A DNA stretch of 64,000 nucleotides from Streptomyces spongiae (GTDB lineage: Bacteria > Actinomycetota > Actinomycetes > Streptomycetales > Streptomycetaceae). The translations under genes were made by a program, and so were the position numbers. The notes under the pieces were generated by a model. That model had not been told where the DNA came from. It was given only the letters and a program-made list of their open reading frames with translations, and searched no databases. Below, piece by piece: positions 18,562-27,600 of this stretch (the stretch's first letter is position 1; each line of letters opens with the position of its first letter). The stretch is from contig NZ_VJZC01000003.1 in NCBI RefSeq assembly GCF_009377185.1, forward strand, positions 1 to 64,000, written 5' to 3'.

Positions 18562-19230
18562 ATGGCCCGCGCCACCAAGGACGCCGTCCACCACCCGCTC
18601 TTCGCCCGGTTCTACGCCCGTTTCAGCGAGGCGGCCGAGAAACAGGTGGGCCCCTACCGCGGCGAGCTGCTCGCCGGTCTCTCGGGACGGGTCATCGAGA
18701 TCGGCGCGGGCAACGGACTGAACTTCGCGCACTACCCGACCACCGTCTCCGAGGTCGTGGCGATCGAGCCGGAGCGCGTGCTGCGCCGGCTGGCCGTGGA
18801 CGCCGCTCGGCATGCCGAGGTCCCGGTCGACGTCGTGCCGGGCGCGGCGGAGGCGCTGCCGGTCAAGAGCGAGGCGTTCGACGCGGCTGTGGTGTCCCTG
18901 GTGCTGTGCAGCGTGCGGGACGTCCGCCGGGCCCTCTCGGAGGCGCGGCGTGTGCTGCGGCCCGGTGGGGAGCTTCGGTTCTTCGAGCACGGGCGTGGTG
19001 GTGGGCGCGGGATGCGGGTCGCCCAGCGCGTGCTCGACCGTACGGTGTGGCCGTTGCTGTTCGGGGGGTGCCATACGGCGCGGGACCCTCTCGGGGCGGT
19101 GCGCTCCGCGGGGTTCGAGGTTGGGGGGTACCGGAGTTTCTTGGTGCCCGAGAAGGGGCTTCGTATGCCTACCTCGTTTTGTGTGCTCGGTTCGGCTCGG
19201 CGGCCCGGGCTCGACGAAGGGGGTGGCTGA
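18562..19230 (+). CDS. Class I SAM-dependent methyltransferase
   Basis: A 222-residue UbiE/Methyltransf_11-type protein. Motif I is VIEIGAGNGLNFAHYP, the acidic residue is in VVAIEPE, and motif IV/post-motif sequence is FDAAVVSLVLCSVRDVRRALSEARRVLRPGG. This subgroup resembles small-molecule or lipid methyltransferases (the METTL7/UbiE-like family). Substrate is unknown and neighbours give no clue. A ribosome-binding site (GGGAGG) precedes the ATG. Confidence 0.85.
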   Translation: MARATKDAVHHPLFARFYARFSEAAEKQVGPYRGELLAGLSGRVIEIGAGNGLNFAHYPTTVSEVVAIEPERVLRRLAVDAARHAEVPVDVVPGAAEALPVKSEAFDAAVVSLVLCSVRDVRRALSEARRVLRPGGELRFFEHGRGGGRGMRVAQRVLDRTVWPLLFGGCHTARDPLGAVRSAGFEVGGYRSFLVPEKGLRMPTSFCVLGSARRPGLDEGGG

Positions 19231-19264
19231 GTTTTGTGCCGAGGCTGCGGGCCGTCCGTGGCTT

Positions 19265-19296
19265 GTCGCGCAGTTCCCCGCGCCCCTTAGGGGGCG
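19265..19296. repeat. Streptomycete intergenic GC-rich repeat (partial)
   Basis: GTCGCGCAGTTCCCCGCGCC followed by CCTTAGGGGGCG matches the dispersed GCGCAGTTCCCCGCGCC-type element I know from many Streptomyces intergenic regions. It lies between convergent genes and overlaps the last codons of the toxin gene. Only one arm with a short stem is present. Confidence 0.5.
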
Positions 19297-19664
19297 CTCC
19301 ACCTCCGGAGTTCGTTGGCGATGTCCCCCAGCGTCGCCTCGCCGCTCTTCACCAGTCTGGCCAGGTCCCGTACCTGGACGGGTGACGTGGTGACCTTCAC
19401 TCCGCTGGCGACCAGGTAGGCGTACGCCACGGCGGAGGCGAACAGGGCGTTGGAGCGTTCCAGGGCCGGGACGTGCAGGAGGAGTTGGAGCAGTGCGGCG
19501 GCGCGGGCGTGCGGGGTGTCGTAGACGGGGACGTCGAAGATCTCGGCCTGGTGGCGGGCGACGGCCGCGACAAGGGCGCCCCAGTCGGTGACCTGGGGGT
19601 CTCCGGGCGTCTTCTGTTCGGCGATCATCAGGAGCCAGGCGAGGTCGATGCTGAGATTGCTCAA
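19287..19664 (-). CDS. Fic/Doc-like toxin component with degenerate active-site motif
   Basis: A 125-residue protein of the type paired in streptomycetes with a ribbon-helix-helix antitoxin and usually called a Fic/Doc-family toxin. The helical pattern around LLHVPALERSNALFASAVAYAYLVASG corresponds to the Doc core, where HxFxD(G/A)NKRT-like residues are expected. Here it reads HVPALERSN, so the acidic-Asn-Lys/Arg signature is missing. It may be an inactive or divergent toxin. It starts 4 nt after the antitoxin stop. Confidence 0.7.
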   Translation of the reverse strand: MSNLSIDLAWLLMIAEQKTPGDPQVTDWGALVAAVARHQAEIFDVPVYDTPHARAAALLQLLLHVPALERSNALFASAVAYAYLVASGVKVTTSPVQVRDLARLVKSGEATLGDIANELRRWSAP

Positions 19665-19668
19665 GGGT

Positions 19669-19905
19669 TCAGTGCTGTCCTCGGCTGCCTTCGCGCTCTG
19701 ATCCGAATTCGTCGGCGAAGACGGTCTCGTACTGCTTCATGAAGTCGGCGGCGGCCTCGACGAAGGTGTGTCCCACCTCGCCGGTGTCCTGCCGGACCAG
19801 CTCCTCGATGTAGCGGTTGACGCTCATCCCACGCTCCAGGGCTCGCTCCCGGGCGGCGCGGGCCGTGTCCTCGTCCACCCGTACGTTCAGCTGGGTCTTG
19901 GCCAT
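19669..19905 (-). CDS. Ribbon-helix-helix antitoxin
   Basis: A 78-residue protein with an N-terminal ribbon-helix-helix (MAKTQLNVRVDEDTARAARERALERGMSVNRYIEELVRQ) for DNA binding. An acidic helical C-terminal half would bind the toxin. It precedes the Fic/Doc-like gene by 4 nt on the same strand, the normal antitoxin-toxin order. Paired GCTAGC palindromes just upstream are a likely autoregulatory operator. Confidence 0.82.
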   Translation of the reverse strand: MAKTQLNVRVDEDTARAARERALERGMSVNRYIEELVRQDTGEVGHTFVEAAADFMKQYETVFADEFGSEREGSRGQH

Positions 19906-19913
19906 ACCTCGAA

Positions 19914-19933
19914 GCTAGCGCCGGAGTGCTAGC
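19914..19933. promoter_or_regulatory. Candidate operator of the RHH antitoxin
   Basis: Two identical palindromic hexamers GCTAGC are separated by 8 nt, beginning 9 nt upstream of the antitoxin start codon. Ribbon-helix-helix dimers typically bind short repeated half-sites near their own promoter. The function is inferred from this layout. Confidence 0.5.
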
Positions 19934-20134
19934 AAGCGCAAGAGGGGCTGGCACTGCCCGGAGGCCCGCACTGGGTGCCCCTTACATGCATATCAGGGAA
20001 CCGACCTGCGGCGGAGGGCGTCTGGGCCTTCGGGAGGATTCCGGGTGTGCGATGGATCACACTAGGCTCGGCCGGGGACACCGGAGTCCGTCCCGGTACC
20101 CGGGACACGACCTGGTCCGACCGAGGAGGCCGCC

Positions 20135-21037
20135 TTGCCCACAGCTGCTCCGGAGCACGCCCCCGGCCGCGCGGAGGCCGACGGGATCGCCGCCCGCGCG
20201 CGGGCACTGACGAAGGCGTACGGATCGGGCGAGACGACCGTGCTCGCCCTCGACGCGGTGGACGTGGACATCGCGCGCGGCCGCTTCACCGCCGTCATGG
20301 GCCCGTCCGGCTCGGGCAAGTCCACGTTGATGCACTGCCTGGCCGGGCTCGACACCGTCTCGGCCGGTCAGGTGTGGCTCGGCGACACCGAGATCACCGG
20401 GCTCAAGGAGCGGGACCTGACCCGGCTGAGGCGGGACCGGATCGGGTTCATGTTCCAGTCGTTCAACCTGATCCCGACGCTCAACGCGGCCGAGAACATC
20501 ACGCTCCCCATGGACATCGCGGGTCAGAAGCCCGACCAGAAGTGGCTGGACGAGGTCATCGACACCCTCGGGCTGCGCGACCGCCTCAACCACCGGCCCG
20601 CGCAGTTGTCCGGCGGGCAGCAGCAGCGCGTGGCCTGCGCACGGGCCCTCGCCTCCCGGCCCGAGCTGATCTTCGCGGACGAGCCGACCGGCAACCTCGA
20701 CTCACGGGCCGGCCTCGAAGTGCTCGGCTTCCTGCGCCAGGCGGTCGACAACCTCGGCCAGACCGTCGTGATGGTCACCCACGACCCCGGCGCCGCCGCC
20801 CACTCCGACCTGGTGCTCTTCCTCGCGGACGGGCGCATCGTGGACGAGATGGAGCGCCCGACGGCGGAGGCGGTGCTGGAGCGCATGAAGCGCTTCGACA
20901 CGCTCCGGGCGCCCTTCGCCGACGGCAAGGGCTCCCCCGGCGACGTACGCCCTGATGGCGGCTACCACCCCGACGGTGGCCCACGCCCGGACGCAAGCCC
21001 CGAAAAGTCCCCCGAAGGCTCCCCCGACAAGGACTGA
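20135..21037 (+). CDS. MacB/LolD-type ABC transporter ATP-binding protein
   Basis: A 300-residue nucleotide-binding subunit with Walker A GPSGSGKS, Q-loop FMFQSFNLIPTL, signature LSGGQQQR, Walker B LIFADE and the MVTHD switch His. It follows the LolD/MacB/FtsE pattern for mechanotransmission exporters. A low-complexity Pro/Asp/Lys tail of about 45 residues follows the domain. The permease gene starts 4 nt downstream. A role in lipoprotein, antibiotic or peptide export is typical of the family; the substrate is unknown. Confidence 0.93.
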   Translation: MPTAAPEHAPGRAEADGIAARARALTKAYGSGETTVLALDAVDVDIARGRFTAVMGPSGSGKSTLMHCLAGLDTVSAGQVWLGDTEITGLKERDLTRLRRDRIGFMFQSFNLIPTLNAAENITLPMDIAGQKPDQKWLDEVIDTLGLRDRLNHRPAQLSGGQQQRVACARALASRPELIFADEPTGNLDSRAGLEVLGFLRQAVDNLGQTVVMVTHDPGAAAHSDLVLFLADGRIVDEMERPTAEAVLERMKRFDTLRAPFADGKGSPGDVRPDGGYHPDGGPRPDASPEKSPEGSPDKD

Positions 21038-21041
21038 GGCC

Positions 21042-23609
21042 GTGCTCAAGGCGACGCTCCGGAGCTTTCTCGCGCACAAGGGCCGGCTGCTGCTGTCCGC
21101 GCTGGCCGTCATGCTGTCCGTGGCCTTCGTCGCGGGCAGCCTGATCTTCTCGGACACGGTCACCCGCACCTTCGACCGGCTGTTCGCCTCCACGTCGGCC
21201 GATGTGACCGTGACCCCCAAGGAGGACCTGGAGTCGCAGATCCCGTCGGGGGCGACGCCGACCGTGCCCGCGTCGCTCGCACAGCGCGTCGCCCGGATCG
21301 ACGGCGTCGCGGACACCCATGTCGACGCCGCCGTGGAGAACATCACGGTCGTCGACCGCGACAACAAGTCGGTGGGCCCGACGACGGGCGCCCCCACCAT
21401 CGCCACCAACTGGTACGTCACCGACCGCAGCCCGGTGAAGCTGACCTCGGGGCACGCACCGGAGGGACCCGGTCAGGCGCTCCTCGACGCGGACACCGCG
21501 AAGAAGAAGGACGTGAAGATCGGCGACACCCTGACGGTGCTCGCCCAGCCGGGCTCCTTCAAGGTGCAGGTCGTCGGGATCGCCACCTTCACCACCACCA
21601 ACCCGGGTGCCGCGCTCGTCTTCCTCGACACCCGCGCGGCACAGACCGAGCTGCTGGGTTCGCCCGACGCCGCCACCGGGATCTCGGTGACCGCCGCGTC
21701 CGGGGTCAGCGACGCCGCGCTCAAGCAGCGCATCGAGGCGGAGCTCGGGCGGAACACGTACGAGTACCAGACCGCCGGCGAGCAGGCCGAGTCGTCCGCG
21801 GCCTCCCTCGGCGGGTTCCTCGACGTCATCAAGTACGTCATGCTCGGCTTCGCCGGGATCGCCGTCCTCGTCGGCATCTTCCTGATCGTCAACACCTTCT
21901 CGATGCTCATCGCCCAGCGCACCCGCGAACTGGGCCTGTTGCGGGCGCTCGGCGCCGACCGGCGGCAGGTGCGCCGGTCCGTGCTCACCGAGGCGACGCT
22001 GCTCGGCCTGGTCGGTTCGACACTGGGCCTCGCCGCGGGCATAGGGCTCGCCTTCGGGCTGATCTCGCTCATGGGTGCCTTCGGGATGAACCTCAAGTCC
22101 ACGGAGATAGTGATCGGCTGGGCCACGCCCGTGTCGGCGTACGTCGTCGGCGTCGGCGTCACCTTCGTCGCGGCGTACCTCCCGGCGCGGCGCGCGGCGG
22201 GCGTATCGCCGATGGCCGCGCTCGCGGACGCCGAGATCGCCGGGGTGGGGCGGCCTCTCAAAGTGCGCGCGGTGGTCGGTGCGCTGGTCGGCGTGGCCGG
22301 AGCCGCCGCGCTGGTGGGGTGCGTCGTCTCCACGGAGACCGGGTCGGCTGCCTCGCTGCTGGGCCTCGGGGTGGTCCTGACACTCGTCGCGACCGTGATC
22401 GCGGGCCCGCTCCTGGTGCGGCCGGTGATCCGGGTGCTGGGCGGGGCCTTCCCCGCGCTGTTCGGCTCCATCGGGCGGATGAGCCAGCGCAACGCCCTGC
22501 GCAACCCGCGCCGTACGGGCGCCACCGCGGCCGCGCTGATGGTGGGGCTCGCGCTGGTCGGCGGGATGTCCGTGGCCAGCGCCTCCATGACCAAGTCGTT
22601 CGACGACCAGATCGACAAGACGCTGGGCGCCGACTTCGTCGTCCAGAACCAGAACTTCCAGCCGTTCCCGCAGGAGGTCACCGACAAGGTCCGCGCCACG
22701 GAGGGCGCCGGGCTGGTCGTACGGCAGCGCTTCTCGCCGGTGGCGGTACGGCTGCCGGACGGCAAGCGGGTCGAGACGACGGCTGCCGGGTACGATCCGC
22801 GGCTCGACGACGTCGCCCATGTCACGTACGCGGAGGGCGACACCGCCGCCGCGCTCGCGGACGGCGACATGGCCATGGACGTGGAGTTCGCCAAGGACCA
22901 CGGCGTGCGGATCGGCAGCACGATCCCGGTGGAGTTCCCGGCCGGACGGAAGGCCGAACTGAAGGTGGCCGCGCTCACCGACCAGGACACCGGAGACGGC
23001 TTCGGGACCCAGGGCGGCCTGTACTTCGGCTTCGGGACCATGGAGAAGTACGTGCCGGACGGCCAGGACTCGGCGCTGTACGTGAACGCCGCCTCCGGAA
23101 CCAGCGTCGATCAGCTCCGCTCACGGCTGGAGAAGACCCTCGACCCGTATCCGCAGGTGCAGGTCCGCGACCAGGCCGACTACAAGGAACTGATCCGCAA
23201 CCAGATCGCCGTGCTGCTCTACCTGGTGTACGCGCTGCTTGGCCTGGCGATCGTCATCGCGGTGCTCGGCGTGGTCAACACCCTCGCCCTGTCGGTGGTC
23301 GAGCGCACCCGCGAGATCGGGCTGCTGCGCGCGATCGGGCTCGCCCGGCGGCAGTTGCGGCGGATGATCCGGCTGGAGTCGGTGGTGATCGCCGTGTTCG
23401 GCGCCGTCCTCGGGCTGGCGCTGGGGCTGGTCTGGGGCGTGTGCATACAGCAGGTGCTGGCGCTGCAGGGGATGAAGGCGCTGGCCATCCCCTGGGGCAC
23501 GATGGTCGCGGTCGTCATCGGGTCGGCGGTCGTGGGCATCGTGGCGGCGCTGCTGCCCGCGCTGCGCGCTTCCCGGATGAACGTACTGGCGGCGATCGCA
23601 CACGAGTGA
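21042..23609 (+). CDS. FtsX/MacB-type ABC transporter permease (fused double unit)
   Basis: An 855-residue permease with two FtsX-like units. TM1 (about residues 12-35) leads into an extracytoplasmic MacB-like domain, then three TM helices around residues 265-420. A second unit follows near 470-520 with its own periplasmic domain (about 520-720), and there are three C-terminal helices. Both units carry RTRELGLLRALG / RTREIGLLRAIG coupling motifs. I chose the GTG at 21042 just after the ATPase stop; in-frame codons upstream overlap the ATPase gene. It pairs with the preceding ATPase. Confidence 0.9.
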   Translation: MLKATLRSFLAHKGRLLLSALAVMLSVAFVAGSLIFSDTVTRTFDRLFASTSADVTVTPKEDLESQIPSGATPTVPASLAQRVARIDGVADTHVDAAVENITVVDRDNKSVGPTTGAPTIATNWYVTDRSPVKLTSGHAPEGPGQALLDADTAKKKDVKIGDTLTVLAQPGSFKVQVVGIATFTTTNPGAALVFLDTRAAQTELLGSPDAATGISVTAASGVSDAALKQRIEAELGRNTYEYQTAGEQAESSAASLGGFLDVIKYVMLGFAGIAVLVGIFLIVNTFSMLIAQRTRELGLLRALGADRRQVRRSVLTEATLLGLVGSTLGLAAGIGLAFGLISLMGAFGMNLKSTEIVIGWATPVSAYVVGVGVTFVAAYLPARRAAGVSPMAALADAEIAGVGRPLKVRAVVGALVGVAGAAALVGCVVSTETGSAASLLGLGVVLTLVATVIAGPLLVRPVIRVLGGAFPALFGSIGRMSQRNALRNPRRTGATAAALMVGLALVGGMSVASASMTKSFDDQIDKTLGADFVVQNQNFQPFPQEVTDKVRATEGAGLVVRQRFSPVAVRLPDGKRVETTAAGYDPRLDDVAHVTYAEGDTAAALADGDMAMDVEFAKDHGVRIGSTIPVEFPAGRKAELKVAALTDQDTGDGFGTQGGLYFGFGTMEKYVPDGQDSALYVNAASGTSVDQLRSRLEKTLDPYPQVQVRDQADYKELIRNQIAVLLYLVYALLGLAIVIAVLGVVNTLALSVVERTREIGLLRAIGLARRQLRRMIRLESVVIAVFGAVLGLALGLVWGVCIQQVLALQGMKALAIPWGTMVAVVIGSAVVGIVAALLPALRASRMNVLAAIAHE

Positions 23610-23619
23610 TGTACTCGCC

Positions 23620-23656
23620 TGGCGTACTCAAGTCCCTCGGTACTCAAGTCACTTGA
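23620..23656. promoter_or_regulatory. Repeated operator-like motif before the F420-type oxidoreductase
   Basis: GTACTCAAGTC occurs twice in tandem, and the second copy continues into TCAAGT-C-ACTTGA (23644-23656), a perfect 6-bp inverted repeat. This ends 15 nt before the ATG of the downstream gene, overlapping its promoter-proximal leader. It looks like a binding site for a dimeric repressor such as an HxlR/MarR protein, although none is encoded nearby. Confidence 0.45.
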
Positions 23657-23671
23657 AGGTGAGGAGAGTTC

Positions 23672-24553
23672 ATGCCACGGCCGTTCCGCTTCGGGGTCAA
23701 CCTGCTGCAGTCCACGACCACGGAGGAGTGGCGCGCGAAGTGCCGCCGGGCCGAGGAGCTCGGGTACGACGTGATCCTGGTCCCCGACCACCTCGGCATG
23801 CCGGCCCCGTTCCCGGCCCTGGTCGCCGCCGCCGAGGCGACCGAGCAGCCACGCCTCGGCACGTTCGTGCTCAACGCGGGCTTCTGGAACCCGACGCTGC
23901 TGGCCCGTGAGGTGGCCACCACGGACGCGTTGACGGACGGCCGCCTCGAACTCGGGCTCGGCACCGGGTACGTGGAGGCGGAGCATGTGAGCGCCGGCCT
24001 TCCGTGGGGCTCGCCGGGCGAGCGCGTGGACCATCTGCGGCGCACCATCGAGGAGTTGGACCGGCTCCTCGGCTCCGACGAGCATCAGCCGCAGCCCGTG
24101 CAGCGCCCCCGTGTGCCCCTGCTGATCGGAGCCAACGGCGACCGGATGCTGCGGCTCACCGCCGAACACGCGGACATCGCGGCGTTCACGGGCGCCCGGA
24201 CGCGGCCGGGTGGCGTGCTGGAGCCGATCACCGCCGAGGAACTGGACGAACGGGTCGCCCTGTACCGGGAGCTGGCCGCCGGGCGGAAGGAGGCGGCCGA
24301 GCTCAATCTGCTCCTCCAGGTGGTCGTCGTCACGGACGACCGGAGCGCGGCCGTCCAGGAGTGGCTGCCCCGTATCCCGCACCTCACCGAGGAGCAGGTA
24401 CTTCGGCTGCCGATCGTGCTGGTGGGGACACTGAAGGAGATCGTCGACCAGGTACGTGCGCAGCGCGAGCGGTACGGGATCTCGTACCTGACGGTGCTGG
24501 AGCCCAACATGGAGGTGTTCGCGCCGGTCGTCGACGCGCTGCGCGGCGAGTGA
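23672..24553 (+). CDS. LLM-class F420-dependent oxidoreductase
   Basis: A 293-residue luciferase-like monooxygenase-fold protein (TIM barrel). It begins FRFGVNLLQSTTTEEWRAKCRRAEELGYDVILVPDHLG and contains LTDGRLELGLGTGYVEAEH, typical of actinobacterial F420-dependent oxidoreductases. The reaction and substrate are unknown. It is monocistronic, with a GGTGAGGAG ribosome-binding site and the repeat-containing leader described separately. It converges on the NRPS gene with a 71-nt gap and probably marks the left border of the biosynthetic cluster. Confidence 0.88.
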   Translation: MPRPFRFGVNLLQSTTTEEWRAKCRRAEELGYDVILVPDHLGMPAPFPALVAAAEATEQPRLGTFVLNAGFWNPTLLAREVATTDALTDGRLELGLGTGYVEAEHVSAGLPWGSPGERVDHLRRTIEELDRLLGSDEHQPQPVQRPRVPLLIGANGDRMLRLTAEHADIAAFTGARTRPGGVLEPITAEELDERVALYRELAAGRKEAAELNLLLQVVVVTDDRSAAVQEWLPRIPHLTEEQVLRLPIVLVGTLKEIVDQVRAQRERYGISYLTVLEPNMEVFAPVVDALRGE

Positions 24554-24624
24554 GTTCCGCCCTGCCGAGGGTGACGTCACTGGCCGGCCCGTTCTTCCCA
24601 CTCGGCGGGTCAGCGCTCCATGAC

Positions 24625-27600
24625 TCACCCACCCTGAATCTGCCTGGGTGGAGGCAGGAAGCCGCTCCTGACGTAGGCCCAGACGTATCGGGCGAAGAGT
24701 TCCTCATCCACGGTCGGACAGTGAATCCCCCTGTCGGCCAGGGCGTGCCGCGTCGCGTGCGCATCGAAGACGTGCGAGACATCACCGCCCGAGGAACCCA
24801 CGTCTGCGGGCAGCAGGGTCAGCAACGGGAAAGCGGCATTGGCCGGTTCGCTCTCGACGGCCTGACGCCACTTCGCCAGCGGCACTTCGGAAATCCGGTA
24901 GCCCAGCACTCGCAGGTACTTGGCCGCGTCGGTCAGCCGCAGGAAGCGCTCGCTTGCCACGTGGAAAGTGCCGGAACCGGCCTGCCGCGAGAGTTCCAGT
25001 ACTACGCGGCTGACGTAGTCGACCGGCACCAGGTCGAAGATCTCTTCGGTGTCGTTGGGCACCATGCCCACTTCGACGCACCCCTTGAGCAGGAGCCACA
25101 GGTAGTCGGAGGTTGGCCCGAGTCCACCGACGGCAGCCCCGGAGATTCGAGTGGGCCGGTAGACCGACACGGGTAAACCGCGCTGCCGAGCCTGCCGCAG
25201 CAGTACCTCGGCCGCCCACTTGCTCTGTGCATAGCCGTTGCTCAGCGTGCCGTTCGGCGGCAGCGGATCGTCCGGCCGGATGGCACCACCGCGCCCGTCA
25301 GCGTCCGAGTAGACACCTACCGTGGAAACATGGTGAAGGGGAACGGTGCGGTGCTGAACAGCAAGGCGCAGCACTTCCGCGGTGCCGCGCACATTGGCGT
25401 CCTTGAGCTGCTCGTAGGAGAGCGCGAGGTTGACACAGGCGCCGGTGTGATAGACGGCGTCGACCCGCCGGGCAAGGTCATCGAAGACCGTTGGAGCCAG
25501 ACCCAGTCGCTCGACCGACAGATCACCTGGGACGGCGACCAGTCGCTCCGCGAACGCGTCGTCCCACAGTCCGAAGTGCTCGAGCGCTGTGCGCAGCCTC
25601 CTCTGCGCGGACTGCTTACCGGGTGAGCGCACCAGGCAGTGCACAACGGCTTCGGTGTGGGCCAGCAGGTCACGCAGAAGATGGCTGCCCAGGAAGCCGG
25701 TGGCCCCTGTGAGGAAAATGCACCGGGCAGGGCCCGTCGCCCGCTCGCCATTGCCCTGCGGGATGATGTCGGCAGCCAGTTCGATGCCCGTGCCCGTGGC
25801 GGAGGCAGTCTCTGCGGCCCCGTTGGTAAGGACCGCGGCCATGCGGGCGATGGTGGGTGCGGCAAACATCGCACCCAGGCCGAGGCGGATCCCCCATTCT
25901 TCACGCACCTTCAGAAGCAGCCGTACGGCGAGCAGTGAGTCCCCGCCCACTCCGAAGAAGTCCTCGTCCGGTCCGATCCCGTTGGTGCCGAGTACCTCGC
26001 ACCACAGCGTGGCGACCCGGCGTTCCGCGTCGCTCATCGGCCGCCGAGGCCGCGTTGCCGCGCCTGTTTCCTCTGGTTCCGGCAGCCGTGACCGGGCGGC
26101 CTTGCCGCTCGCAGTGAGCGGCAAGGCCGGCAGCGGCACGTAATGCGCGGGGATCAGGTGATGGGGCAAACGCAGGCCGAGCTGGGCACGCAGGTCCGCC
26201 GCCTGAGGCGTCTTCCCCCTGGCGGGTACGTAGTGCACGACCAGACGCCTGTCACCGGTCGGCGACGTGCCGGCGGTCACCACTGCGTCGGCGACTCCAG
26301 GCAGCGCTTTTACGGCGGCTTCGACCTCGCCGAGTTCCACGCGGAAACCACGGATCTTCACCTGTTCATCCCCGCGCCCGAGGAACTCGATCCGGCCGTC
26401 CGGCAGGAACCGGCCGAGGTCACCACTGCGGTACAGCCGGGCGGGCGCGGCAGCCCATGGGTCCGCTACGAACTTTTGTGCGGTCATTGACGGCTGTCCG
26501 AGGTAGCCGACGGCGAGAGGGGTCCCGCCGATGCAGATCTCGCCCGGCGTACCGGGAGGCACCGGACGCAGTTGTCCGTCCAGGACAAGAATCCTGGCAC
26601 CGGGGACAGGCCGGCCGATGGGCGGTCGTTCCGGCCACGTCGCGGGATCACCGGAGAGCAGCTCGGCGGTGACGACATGAGTCTCGGAAGGACCGTACTG
26701 ATTGTCGAGCACGGCATCGGTGCTCTGCGTGAAGAACCGTCTCACCGCCGGAGTGACGAACAGTTGCTCCCCCGCAGTCACCACCTCTCGCAGGTCGGCG
26801 CAGCGCCATCCGTCCGCCGCCGCGCATTCCGCCAGCTGTTGCAGGACCACGAACGGCAGGAAGAGCCGTTCGACGGACTGCTCCTTGACGAAGCCGAGCA
26901 GTCGAGCGGGGTCTCGTCGGACTTCCTCGTCGACCAGGACCAGGGCGCCGCCGTCGGCCCAGGTGGCGAACAGCTCCTGGAAGGCGACGTCAAAGCTGAG
27001 TGGGGCGAACTGCGCGGTCCGTGAGCCCGGGCCGGTGCCGGTGCGATGCAGTTGCCAGCTGATCAGGCCGGCCAGCGCCCGGTGTGGCATCACCACACCT
27101 TTCGGCTGCCCTGTGGAACCCGAGGTGTAGATCACGTACGCCGGGTCGTCCCCGGTCACAGTCGGCAGCGCGGGGAACGTGTCGTCCGGCGCGGTCCGGG
27201 CGCTGTTCGGCGGAGCTTCGTCCAGGAGCAGAGTCTCGGCAGCGAGTCGACCGGTCACCAGATGCCGGAGGTTCCGGGTGGTCAGCACGATCCCGGCTTC
27301 ACTGTCACGCAGCATGAAGGCGACGCGCTCCGCTGGATATCCGGGGTCGACCGGCACACAGCAGCCGCCGGCCTTGAGCACGGCCAGCACAGCGAGCGGT
27401 AGCCGAAGGGAGCGCTCCAGCAGGATGGCTACCCTGCCCTGCCCATGCCCGGCGGCAACCAGTTGCTGCGCAAGCGCCGTACTCGCCGCGTCCAGCTCCG
27501 CGTAGCTCCACCAGTCCTCCCCGTGAAGCACGGCATGGGCGTCGGGGAATCGGTCGGCGGCCAGGCGAAATGCCTCGTGGGCAACGGGCGGATCAGGCTC

